DNA of 64,000 nt from Chamaecyparis obtusa (taxonomy: Eukaryota; Streptophyta; Pinopsida; Cupressales; Cupressaceae), in NCBI GenBank assembly GCA_027943335.1, contig BSBK01001118.1, positions 1,415,501 to 1,479,500 of the forward strand. Direction: 5' to 3'. Below the pieces are notes generated by a model. It saw only the letters and a list, made by a program, of their open reading frames with translations, searched no databases and had not been told where the DNA came from. Shown here in pieces: positions 43,494 to 53,083 of the stretch. Within the stretch, counting starts at the first letter, position 1, and the number at the start of each line of letters is the position of its first letter. The position numbers and the translations under genes were made by a program.

Positions 43494-44315
43494 TGTTGAT
43501 GTTTACAGCTTTGATCACATAAAATGATCATAATATTATATGCAATATATTAATATATATAATGATGGATATTATTATTATATTAATATACATATTCAGA
43601 ATATTGAATTAAACATCATTGAATTAATATTATTGTTATGCAGATAAAACAAATGAAATAATATTAATTTACATGCATATTGATATATATAATAATAATG
43701 ATCTTATTATATATATCAATACAATATAAATGTATATTATCAAAATATATTCTAGTATGAATATTACCATTGATAAATATCCATACCTTACCCCAATTAA
43801 TATTGAGTGAGCATTCCATATTATATCAGGTATCGTGGCTAACATTATCGTCAGTTAATATACGATGCATTGTGACTGTTATGTATTAACAGTCACGATA
43901 GTATCGTGACTGTTAATACATAACAGTCACGATAGTGACTATACATTAAAACCTATATACGATATGCAGATCAGTACAAAGCAACCTATGATTATCGTTC
44001 CATGAAAGGAATGGGCTCATCCAATGGTTAGTCATTAATACTGTATAGATACCAGCGCATACAAATAATTACTAAGGGATATGGTTAATAATACAAAGTT
44101 CAATTAATGACTAAAATGATAATGAAGGGAACAACTGATAATTGTTATGAACAGTCACGTCACTTCATTAATGTGAACAGTCGTGTCATTTCTTATTTGC
44201 TAGTTCAACATATATAGATATTCAAATAAGTAGATTCAATAAATCACCAAGGCAATTGCAATCTACTACATATATTCAGTTTATATCTTATCTTCTGATC
44301 TCATATTATTTAACA
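43494..44315 (+). repeat. B 5' LTR
   Basis: 822 bp. It has a hairpin GTGACTGTT-ATGTATT-AACAGTCAC (43872-43896) and, within the extra 34 bp absent from the 3' LTR, a second hairpin with the same stem and the loop reversed (43905-43931). Confidence 0.9.
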
Positions 44316-44328
44316 TGGTATCAGAGCC
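44316..44328 (+). promoter_or_regulatory. B primer-binding site, initiator tRNA-Met
   Basis: TGGTATCAGAGCC, immediately after the LTR; perfect match to the usual copia primer site. Confidence 0.92.
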
Positions 44329-44420
44329 AAGTTCCTTCATTGAAGTCTAACCACTTGAAGGAAGATCCGAACAGATTAAAGGAAGATCAAGATCAGTTTT
44401 TTATTTTTTTAAATCTCAAA

Positions 44421-45231
44421 ATGGCAAATGGAATGAGACTAGAAGACCGACTTGAAGGTGCCTCCAATTTTGAATCATGGAAACTTCGAATGATGTTAGT
44501 ATTAAGGAAGAATGACTTGAAGTCAATAATAGAAAAACCTCCTCAATCTAATGAAAATGATGAGAAAAATAATTGGGAAAAGGACAATATTAAAGCAATG
44601 GAATTATTAGTAGATGGAGTGAAAAATCATTTACTACCTGTCATCACAAAGTTGGACTCTGCTTATGACATGTTCAAAGCCCTAGAAAACATGTTTCAAA
44701 TAAACAACACCAGCAGAATTCTTACTCTTAAAAATCAACTCTCGAATATTAAAATGAGTAATGGAGAGACTATTACTTCATATTTTATGAGGATAACAGA
44801 ATTAAGGAATCAACTCTCTTTCTATCGGTCACATTTATGATAATAAGGAGTTATCTATGATAACTCTAAATGGGCTCCCTATCTCATGGGAAAACTTTAG
44901 ACAGGGAGTAAGTGCTCGCACCAAACTCCCCAAATTTGATCGACTAAAAGCTGACTGCATTCAAGAAGAGTACAACCTGAAATCCAAAGGAGTCTTGGAA
45001 TCCACTAAAGAAGATGTTCAGGCTCTCGTCACTGGTTCAAAAAGAAAAAAGGGCAAGAAGACATATGGTCAACAGCCGTTCAAGAAACCAAGAGACTACT
45101 CTTCAATGCAATGTTTTAGATGTGACAAATATGGTCACAGCGCAAGAAACTGTCCTAACAGACTTAGAATGCAAGCTTCCCTTGCTGAAGTAAATAATTC
45201 AAATGTATGTTCAGATAAATGCCTTCTCTAA
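44421..45231 (+). pseudogene. B gag (copia UBN2-type), one frameshift
   Basis: The ATG at 44421 begins MANGMRLEDRLEGASNFESW, the standard opening of copia gag in which substrate-like YxxW/FESW motifs precede a helical core. The UBN2-type region runs AMELLVDGVKNHLLPVITKL, MFKALENMFQINNTSRIL and NIKMSNGETITSYFMRITEL. A frameshift near 44820-44835 closes the first frame at 44840. The second frame (44857-45231) continues MITLNGLPISWENFRQ, a basic linker and one CCHC knuckle CFRCDKYGHSARNC (45114-45155). Only this one break separates it from an open gag. Gag without pol suggests particles supplied or borrowed in trans (inference). Confidence 0.85.
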
Positions 45232-45467
45232 ATGGAATTCAAGATACCTTATGCTTAAGAGGGAGTTCACTAATAAAGATAAGAACACTTATAAGGTAAA
45301 CTTGTAATGATTATTGATTATTATGTTAATATTATTTTATAATTATATGGGCCCTGTGTTAATCATAAAGAAGTGACGACTTCCAAATGATTATCACTTG
45401 TATTTGTTAAAGTTATTGGAAGGTGACAATCTTGCAATAACTTTTTTCTTTTGTAATAGATATATCT

Positions 45468-45828
45468 TACTTGTGGATAGAATAGCCAATAGAGGCAATC
45501 CACTCTGAAGCTCATGAGTTTGTGGATAGAATCGCCGATGGAGGCAATCCACACAGGAGCTTGTGGATAGAATCGTCGATAGAGGCAATCCACTTTGAAG
45601 CTCATGAGTTTGTGGATAGAATCGCCGATGGAGGCACTCCACAAGGAGCTTGTCGATAGAATTGTCGATAGAGGCAATCCACACCTTAGCTCATGAGTCT
45701 ATGGATAGAATCGCCGATAGAGGCAATCCACACAGGAGCTTGTGGATCGAATCGCCGATAGAGGCAATCCACCTAAAAACTATGGATAGAATCACCGATA
45801 GAGGCAATCCACCTAGGAACTAACCCTC
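45468..45828. repeat. Eight hairpin-forming tandem units in B
   Basis: Eight units of about 40-48 bp follow the pattern TTGTGGATAGAATCGCCGAT then AGAGGCAATCCACA. In most units the outer TGTGGAT and ATCCACA are complementary, giving a 6-7 bp stem around about 20 bases. Spacers alternate between CAGGAGC and TTTGAAGCTCATGAGT types. The array ends about 50 bp before the purine tract. It is a retrotransposon minisatellite, not a CRISPR array. Confidence 0.85.
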
Positions 45829-45882
45829 ACAATTTATAAACTTATTGTGAGCTGCATTTTATCTTCCCTAGCTAAGAGGGAG

Positions 45883-46670
45883 TGTTGATGTTTATAGCTT
45901 CGATCGGATAAAATGATCATAATATTATATGCAATATATTAATATATATAATGATGGATATTATTATTATATTAATATACATATTTATAATATTGAATTA
46001 AACATCATTGAATTAATATTATTGTTATGCAGATAAAACAAATGAAATAATATTAATTTACATGCATATTGATATATATAATAATAATGATCTTATTATA
46101 TATATCAATACAATATAAATGTATATTATCAAAATATATTCTAGTATGAATATTACCATTGATAAATATTCATACCTTACCCCGATTAATATTGAGTGAG
46201 CATTCCATATTATATCAAGTATCGTGGCTAACATTATCGTCAGTTAATATACGATGCATTGTGACTGTTATGTATTAACAGTCACGATAGTGACTATACA
46301 TTAAAACCTATATACGATATGCAGATCAGTACAAAGCAACCTATGATTATCGTTCCATGAAAGGAATGGGCTCATCCAATGGTTAGTCATTAATACTGTA
46401 TAGATACCAGCGCATACAAATAGTTACTAAGGGATATGGTTAATAATACAAAGTCCAATTAATGACTAAAATGATAATGAAGCGAACAACTGATAATTGT
46501 TATGAACAGTCACGTCACTTCATTAATGTGAACAGTCATGTCATTTCTTATTTGCTAGTTCAACATATATAGATATTCAAATATGTAGATTCAATAAATC
46601 ACCAAGGCAATTGCAATCTACTACATATATTCAATTTATATCTTATCTTCTGATCTCATATTATTTAACA
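45883..46670 (+). repeat. B 3' LTR
   Basis: 788 bp, ends TGTTGATG and TTTAACA, with one hairpin GTGACTGTT-ATGTATT-AACAGTCAC. Confidence 0.9.
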
Positions 46671-46851
46671 AAGTTTACCCCAGCAAGCAAACATTTGGCG
46701 TTGTTGCCAAACGAATCTGACAAGTGACGGAATGAGTGGATAAATGGGAATACCATTTGAGGAGAATATCAATGTGAGAACGAATGAAGACGGAATCACA
46801 AAAAAAATTTAAGGAGAGCATGCTCTGGCAATCGATGATTGAATAGAATTG

Positions 46852-48335
46852 ATGCCCAATCTTTTAAATAAGGATAGGAATAAAAAGGAACAACTGAATG
46901 TCATGGAGGCTACGCATCAAGCCCTAATCTTTGCCCAACAAGTCGAATGTCAACCACGGTTCAGACATCTCGCCAAGGGACAACCAGTCAATGGGTTAAC
47001 CGAAGGGGACCATGGAGATGTCACGGGAGGTGTAACAACCGAAGGAGACAATTACCGTACAAGAGAACAGCAACGAGTAAGAAGTAGTGAAGAATTGTTG
47101 GAGGAAACACGACAAAGGCTAAATTTGATTGAGGGAACACGGGAACAATTCCTAAATTTGTCCACCTCGCCATGGGTAGAGGGAGCAGGAAGTGGGAGTG
47201 ATGAAGGATCCAACGCGGCTTGACGTGTCGATGGGGTGCGAGCGTCGGATAGCCAAGACGCACTATTTGATCCTCATACATTGAACATAGGAAGACAATC
47301 TGGTAGTTGGAATGTGGTACCCACTATATTGCAGTTAAACCCGGGTGGGAAGACACAAACCCCACCTCTCCAACCCCAAGGGGCACAGCCAATACAACAA
47401 CTGGTAGCCTGCCCTCGAGTAAGCAGAAACTACCCAAGTTCATGGGCTAGGTGAAGGCGGATCCTGTTCGCCATTGCAAAATGTGTGAAGCCATATGGAC
47501 CACAAACGGAGTCACAGACCAGGACGAATGGGTTAGACAATTCCCTGCCACATTGAGGGAAGGGGCCATCGACTGGTACTCCGATGTGGATAAAATTGGT
47601 TTGACAACATGGGCCACACTGAAGAAGGCTTTCCAGACAGAATTTCAGTTGTTGAGACATGACAATTAGATCCTTGCCGAAATTTACAATACAAAACAAA
47701 CGAAGAATGAATCAGTTCGGGCCTACAGGCGGCAACTAAAGTAACTCATTGGAAAAATGGAATCTGCCCCAACGGATGAACTCAAGAAATGATGGTTCGT
47801 GGAAGGACTAATAACTTCCCTCCACAAAAAAATGAAAATCGTACCACCGACATCTTACAACAATGCATGTAACTGTGCAATGGATTTGGAGAGTGAATGC
47901 AAGACCTCCAAGAAAACTAAGTCCTCCGATGATGAATCTGAGGTGGAAAGTAGCGAGGGAGAATCAAGTAAGAAAGTGCATGCTTTACAGAAAGACCTTG
48001 AGAGGATGATGAAAGAATTTAAGACATCCAAGGGAGGCTTAAGCAAAACCGAGGAAGATATTGTGTGGTGTACGGACTGCAAAGAAGCGGGACACACCAA
48101 AGGTTCTTGTCTGAAGAAATCCTTTTGTGACATCTGCCAGATTGTGGGACATTCCACCAAAGAATGTCCCTACAATCTGAGGGTCAGGAATCAACAAGTG
48201 TTGTTTACGCAAGAGCAACCCTCCACATCTAGAACCGACTACCAACAAAATACTGCATCATTCGGCGGCTACAAAAATAACCGACGAGGAGGCAGAGGGA
48301 ATGATGATAACAATAATAACCGCCCTCGAATCTAG
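46852..48335 (+). pseudogene. A gag (capsid core and first two zinc knuckles), broken
   Basis: The ATG at 46852 begins MPNLLNKDRNKKEQ and runs to 47223. After a frame break the core resumes at 47451: DPVRHCKMCEAIWTTNGVTD, EWVRQFPATLREGAIDWYSD and FQTEFQLLRHD, with stops near 47669, 47742 and 47791. The third segment (47799-48335) contains a Ser/Asp/Glu linker and knuckles CTDCKEAGHTKGSC and CDICQIVGHSTKEC (48070-48171), then a Gly/Arg/Asn tail ending with UAG at 48333-48335. It follows I block by block. The linker has a heptad-like pattern (VHALQKDLERMMKEF). Confidence 0.85.
48333..48335 (+). promoter_or_regulatory. In-frame UAG shared with element I
   Basis: Context PRI-UAG-YDAKGRPM. Same position and frame as the stop at 27240-27242 in I. 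The other stops in A's gag are not shared with I. Confidence 0.45.
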
Positions 48336-48356
48336 TATGATGCAAAGGGGAGACCA

Positions 48357-50110
48357 ATGGTACAATGCAGAAATTACAACCAATGGGGACACTTTGCCCA
48401 GGATTGCCAAAAGGAGGCTCCCACTCCACAAAAATTGTGTAGGTGGTGCGGACCGAGGGACCACGAAGAAGCCAACTGCTTGAAGCCCGGCTGCAACCTC
48501 CTTGACGTGGAGAGAGGGGGAGAAAAGGAGATCTTGGCAATTGCACGTGCACAAATGAAGAAGGCCATGGAGAAACAAAGAGTACTCGAGGCGAAGGCTG
48601 AGATTGAGAGGGAAATGCATGACCGAAGGGACTCCACAGATACCTCTGGCACTTCTACTCGAGCCATGGCAGAACAAAACATCTTGAGGCAAATGATGCA
48701 ATTGGAGATACCGGTAAAGGTCAAGGACTTGCTTGAAACTATGCTGCATCTAAAACAGCCCTATTTTTAGGACAAAACGTCCCAACAAGTACATTTGAAC
48801 AGACAAAGGTTCTTGGCAGCTCCGCAACAAACCCCATGATGCTAGCTATAAACAGTGGGTGAAATCCTACAGCAGAAGAGATGGGTATCTTGGGTACCAT
48901 TCTCACTAACACAATTGTCGATGGTGGATCAAGGGTGAATATTCTACCCCAAGAAAATTGGAAGAGTCTAGGGATACCGACACTGTGGCCGTCGACCTTC
49001 AACTTACTAGGGGCTGACCAACATGACATCAAACCCCTCAGAACCTTGATGGCATAACAAGTAACCATCAGGACACAACCCTTCATCTTGGACTTCGTAG
49101 TAATTCCGCTGAAGCAGAAAGGGTACGACGCCACCCTACGGAGAGGGTGGTTGGTGGCTGCCAAAGCAAATCACAACTGGAAAAGAAACATTTTATCATT
49201 TGAGAAAGGAGGCAGAAAGTTTGTCGTCGACCTCACCACATAGATGGTAGGGAGGAAATGGCATCCTCCTCAAACTCGGAATCGGACAAGACGAAGGGAA
49301 AGAGAGCATGGAACCCAACGAGGAAGGGATACTAAAATTGGAGGATGATACAAACTCTGTGAATGGTCTCTTCCACTGGCAAATGGATGACTACGAACTC
49401 TTCCGACTAGCATGCAATGTACTAAGTATTGAGGAAGAGCCAGAAACATTTCCCCCGGAGTACGGTGAATACAAGGAAGGGGATGTGAAAGTAAGCAAAG
49501 TCCCGACACATAAATTTGATGAGCAAAACCCCATGAAGTATAAGGAGTCGCCTATCAAACCAATGAAACTAAGCAAGGAAGAGGAACGTAAGATCATTCT
49601 TGTCAGCGACGATTGGAATCCTAAGTGGAAGACTGCAGCCTTCTAAATCTTTATTCTCCTTCTTATTTACAGGCAAGAGACCGTGGTCCCTGTAGAATTT
49701 ATGGTCCCAAGCCTTTGGATCGCCATTGAAAACAGACTCAGCGACAGGGAAAACTTGAGGGAGCGGTTGCACACTCTCAATAAATTAGATGAAAGAAGAA
49801 TGATAGCACAATGGGCAACGGAGATCGCACAACATAAAAGAAAATATTGGCACGATAAGCACATACGAAAGATGCATTCCTCCCCTGGCCAGCTGGTGTT
49901 GAAGTATAATGGAAAGAATGAGATTAAGCCAAGAAAATTTGAAGTAAAAAGGGTGGGACCATACAATGCTTAGGAAGTCGACTACAACGGGGCCGTCAAG
50001 TTGTGGACTCTCAACGGACTGGAGATACATGAGGCCATCAACGGGTCCAAATTGAGAACTTACCCAGAGAGAATGGACCTAAGAGGAGAGATAGAGCACC
50101 CGAGAAGATG
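48357..50110 (+). pseudogene. A second ORF: zinc knuckles, protease, integrase tail, broken
   Basis: A third knuckle (C-to-Y at its second Cys: CRNYNQWGHFAQDC) and an intact fourth (CRWCGPRDHEEANC) open the frame. The helical linker VPVKVKDLLE is near 48715. Protease blocks appear near 48915 (VDGGSRVNILPQENW, where the DGGS-type active site is better kept than in I) and 49140 (RRGWLVAAKANHNW), with stops between. The acidic linker is open at 49308-49646 and ends WNPKWKTAAF-stop. The integrase tail follows (VPVEFMVPSLWIAIENRL at 49683, then SPGQLVLKYNGKNEIKPRKF and LWTLNGLEIHEA). RT, RNase H and the integrase core are absent at the same join as in I. Confidence 0.83.
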
Positions 50111-50736
50111 GAAAGGGACTCGAGAGGTCAGTTAGGCGACCCGAGAGTTGTCCAGACAAGCGAGCAAAGAAGCATCCGGAAGGTAATTAGATTAAGAATT
50201 TATTATTCAAAAAAAAAAAAAACCACACTGTACGGCTAATATCCGAACAATCGTACGATGGGAAAAAAAAGAAAGAACAATCGGAAGTCACCGAACGGTC
50301 GATGTCACTGAATGGTGGAGTCACTGGACGGTGGTTGTCACCGAACGGTGAAGTCACTGGTGACAATTCACCACCATAAGAACAGAGACCAAAGACTGCA
50401 CATCCTCACCTAAACCATACGGCTCAGTACGAAGGTGAGAGGAAGGCTAATCAGGGAGAAGTTCCACACGGACTACAAGGAGTGGAGCAGCGAGGGACGG
50501 TCTGGTTCATGGCACAGGTTTTACGTACACTAAACAGAGCAAAGGTTCTAAAAAAAACGATGACAACAAATAAAAACAATTCACAGTGAATAACATATGG
50601 CACCGAAGGGAAGGACATAAGCAGGTAGTGAAGAAAACATATTTATTGGCCATTTGCACAGGCACTGAAAGCGGTTGGCAGAAAGAGTATGGCATCCGAA
50701 GAAAATCACAAAAATGGTGTGCCCCAAGACCCCACA

Positions 50737-50749
50737 GGGGCGTTGCCCC
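50737..50749. repeat. Conserved GC hairpin in A
   Basis: GGGGC-GTT-GCCCC, followed by CAGACCCCC. It is the counterpart of the hairpin at 29785-29799 in I and sits at the same distance class from the 3' ORF. Confidence 0.7.
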
Positions 50750-50819
50750 CAGACCCCCATTTTATTTTTGAGGTACACTACAATGGTGAGTTGGGGCATC
50801 GAAGCAGTCAACATAAGCA

Positions 50820-51474
50820 TTGGCTTTGTTTCCTACGGTGAGAGAGAATCCTGAAGCCAAGCATTGGAAGGAAAGCCCTAAGCCACAAAGGGAGACGGAT
50901 TTGGAGGTTGGGAACCAACAGAGTTTGAGGGAAGGCATTGCGGAAGCAATGGCCTTGCAAGAACAAGAAGTCGTACAGCACGAGGAAATTATTCAGTTCA
51001 GTTATCAACTTTTAGGGAGTGTGACCAGTTGATGAGACGCGGAGCTGCTGCAGGCAAGGAGTGTCTGCACGCCAAAAGTGGAGAGCGCACTGGAGCAAGC
51101 CTTTCGAGAGGGGTATTACGCTTTGAGGTGCTCAGAGTAGGTTTTGGATGGACGTGAAGTTGTCTTGGTGGATGCACAGAGAGCTCGGGAGGAGCTAACC
51201 AGAGGCAGTAGAGCGACAGTTGGCTCAGTGTACCCAAGAGTTGGAAGCGGAGAAGGCAGCACGGGTGGCTATCGCGGTCAGATTGGCTAGGGAGACAGTA
51301 TTGTTTGAACAAGAGTTAGTGAAGGCTATAGCAAAAAAGTGTGTTTTGGAGACAAGTTTGGTGCAGGCACGGGATGAATGTGATGTGACAGAAAAAGAAC
51401 TACTCGAAGTAGCATTGATGGTGAAGGCGGCACTTCAGCTGCTTCAAGGATGCCCCTCCACCCCTTCTCAATGA
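50820..51474 (+). pseudogene. A extra 3' ORF: helical, coiled-coil-like protein, broken
   Basis: One frame (50820-51032) reads ENPEAKHWKESPKPQRETDL and IAEAMALQEQEVVQHEEIIQ. After frame breaks, blocks EGYYALRCSE, GREVVLVDAQRAREEL and, in the frame 51220-51474, ECTQELEAEK-like CTQELEAEKAARVAIAVRLA, LFEQELVKAIAKK and LVQARDECDVTEKELLEVAL follow, ending LLQGCPSTPSQ. Leu/Ala/Glu heptads suggest a long coiled coil. It is conserved with I over its second half. I do not recognise the family; possible roles such as particle assembly or RNA transport would be guesses. Confidence 0.55.
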
Positions 51475-51556
51475 TTTTCTTATTCTATGTAGTGTATTTC
51501 ATTTCCCTTTTGTTGTGAGTCGCCGGAGACAACTTTCTTTTTTGGGGGGGGGATGA

Positions 51557-51842
51557 TGTTAGCCGAAAAGACTACTTTATGTCATTTCATGTATTAGTTA
51601 TGTGGTCTCGACGGGAATTAGTTATTACAGAAGGGCAGTTGGGTTGGGTGGTGAAGTTTGGTCACAACCCTTCGAGTAGATAAATATGTACCAACTACGG
51701 GTGAAGGAATGATTATGGTGCGAATGTACTCATACATTGGAATGATTAATGAAAACATCTATTATTCTCTGATATATTCTATGTTTATTACATTTCCTGT
51801 ACTATGTCTATGCAATATTAAGTTTACCCCAGCAGGCAAACA
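51557..51842 (+). repeat. A 3' LTR
   Basis: 286 bp, TGTTAGCCG to GGCAAACA, preceded by the G-run purine tract GGGGGGGGATGA. It matches both LTRs of H and the split 5' LTR of A. Confidence 0.92.
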
Positions 51843-51847
51843 ATAGC

Positions 51848-53078
51848 CACCTGACAACAGGACTATAACAATCTCGAATTGCCTAGTTATTGAGGATTAT
51901 AGTAATCCTTCTGAGATTATATTTATCTCCATTTAGCCATTCTTACAGAGATTATATCAATATCCATGTTGGCACTTATTGAGATTATATTGCTTTCTTC
52001 TCTATAAGGATTACATTAATCTCTTTGTATTTAGTTAATAAATGTACTATCATATTCTAAATAAAATCTAAATATTAATTCTGAATGGAAGTTCCTTCCT
52101 CAGAATTAATAATTGAAACATTAATACTATTTGAATCAATAATAATATTCATACTGTCATTATCATTTCTGTAACTTATTACCTTGGAATTGATTACCTG
52201 ACACTGAGTATCTGGCCTCTGTTCTTGTACTGTAATGGGACCTTGCTCTTATCCTGTCGGTGTCCTTCTTGGCTCTAAGATTGAGTCGACACTCCTGCAA
52301 CGCCATTATAGGAATAATACTTTGTTGCTGTGTATATGAAATATGCTTTGTCTTTTTCGCAATAGTGGTTCAGGGTGTATTGACTTGGCCCTCCCTCTAC
52401 CTCGTCACCGTTTTCAGACTTACCTATCTTCATCGTGATTCTCAGTCGCTCCATATCCGCCAATGTATTTTTTAATTATCTTATTTTATATGTTATGGAT
52501 ATGAGATATGTTCTTTGTTCGATTCTCTTGTTTCTAATGATCAGTATAGGAATTTATTAACTTTGTCTAGGCACTTATTTCAATGTCGAATTGGAGCTCT
52601 GTTAGTTCTGGCTTTTTTATTTTGAATCTTTGTTTTTCCCATCATCTCTCTATATGTCCCTTTTTTCCCTTTGCGATTGGTAAGTCTCCTTGATATATAC
52701 CCGCATAGGTTAACAGTAGCAACTCTTCCTTGAGTCGCTTGAATTACTAATATATTATGTATATTTGGTATAATATTAATATATTTAAAATAATATATTC
52801 ATATTATTCAATGTTTGATATATTTATAATATTTAATAATATAAATTTCTGCATTTCAAATATATTTTAAATTTATAATAAAATTGTTATTTCTAATTAT
52901 ATTAGAATATATATTTTAATATTATTATGATAATTAATATATTAATCATATATATATATATATATTATTATCAATCGAATTATATTATTATTTATAATTT
53001 ATTTTTATCATTTGTCTTTTATTTATATTTAATTATTTATTATTAATAAATCCTATTTTGAGGAATGGGGATATTACA
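51848..53078 (-). repeat. C right (5') LTR, remainder
   Basis: Aligns with 39345-41504 of the left LTR without the hAT derivative, including the AT-rich TATTA stretch near 52750-53060. It ends GGGGATATTACA, followed by AAGAG. Open frames at 52260-52475 and its reverse are repeated at 39697-39903, inside the LTR, and are not genes. Confidence 0.87.
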
Positions 53079-53083
53079 AAGAG

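Larger units (their letters stand above)
43494..46670 (+). mobile_element. Element B: gag-only Ty1/copia element
   Basis: A 3177-bp element with LTRs at 43494-44315 (822 bp) and 45883-46670 (788 bp), ends TGTTGATG and TTTAACA, and a perfect duplication AAGTT (43489-43493 and 46671-46675). It has a full primer site TGGTATCAGAGCC (44316-44328) and purine tract AAGAGGGAG (45874-45882). The interior encodes gag only, then a hairpin-repeat array; protease, integrase, RT and RNase H are absent. The LTR pair differs at about 2% of positions by eye, so B is young. Confidence 0.9.
43228..46693 (+). repeat. A 5' LTR, split by copia element B
   Basis: Positions 43228-43493 and 46671-46693. The break duplicates AAGTT. 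After the LTR, TTTGGCGTTGTTGCCAAACGA is a degraded tRNA-Asp primer site. Confidence 0.87.
43228..51842 (+). mobile_element. Element A: non-autonomous gypsy-type element, same group as I and H, carrying B
   Basis: LTRs at 43228-46693 (split by B) and 51557-51842 (286 bp) start TGTTAGCCG and end GGCAAACA. The flanks ATCTC (43223-43227) and ATAGC (51843-51847) match at three of five bases, and C's LTR resumes correctly, so this is a decayed target duplication. Gene order equals that of I: gag, UAG, more knuckles, protease, integrase tail, extra 3' ORF, with RT missing at the same place. A has far more stops than I and is older. Confidence 0.87.
38656..53078 (-). mobile_element. Element C: non-coding long-LTR retroelement, minus strand, carrying A
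   Basis: LTRs of about 1.9 kb (38656-41504 and 42515-53078, less insertions) and a perfect 5-bp duplication AAGAG (38651-38655 and 53079-53083) interrupting D's gag. On the minus strand the primer site TGGTATCAA (42505-42513) lies beside the right LTR and a purine tract TTGGGAAGGGCGGAC (41505-41519) beside the left LTR, so C points leftward. Only about 1 kb lies between the LTRs, and it is non-coding and mostly a minisatellite. C therefore had to use proteins from another element. Confidence 0.87.

Noticed and set aside
45468..45828. CRISPR-like array of short repeats with stems
   Set aside because: Plant retrotransposon context, repeat and spacer lengths irregular, spacers themselves repeated, no cas genes.
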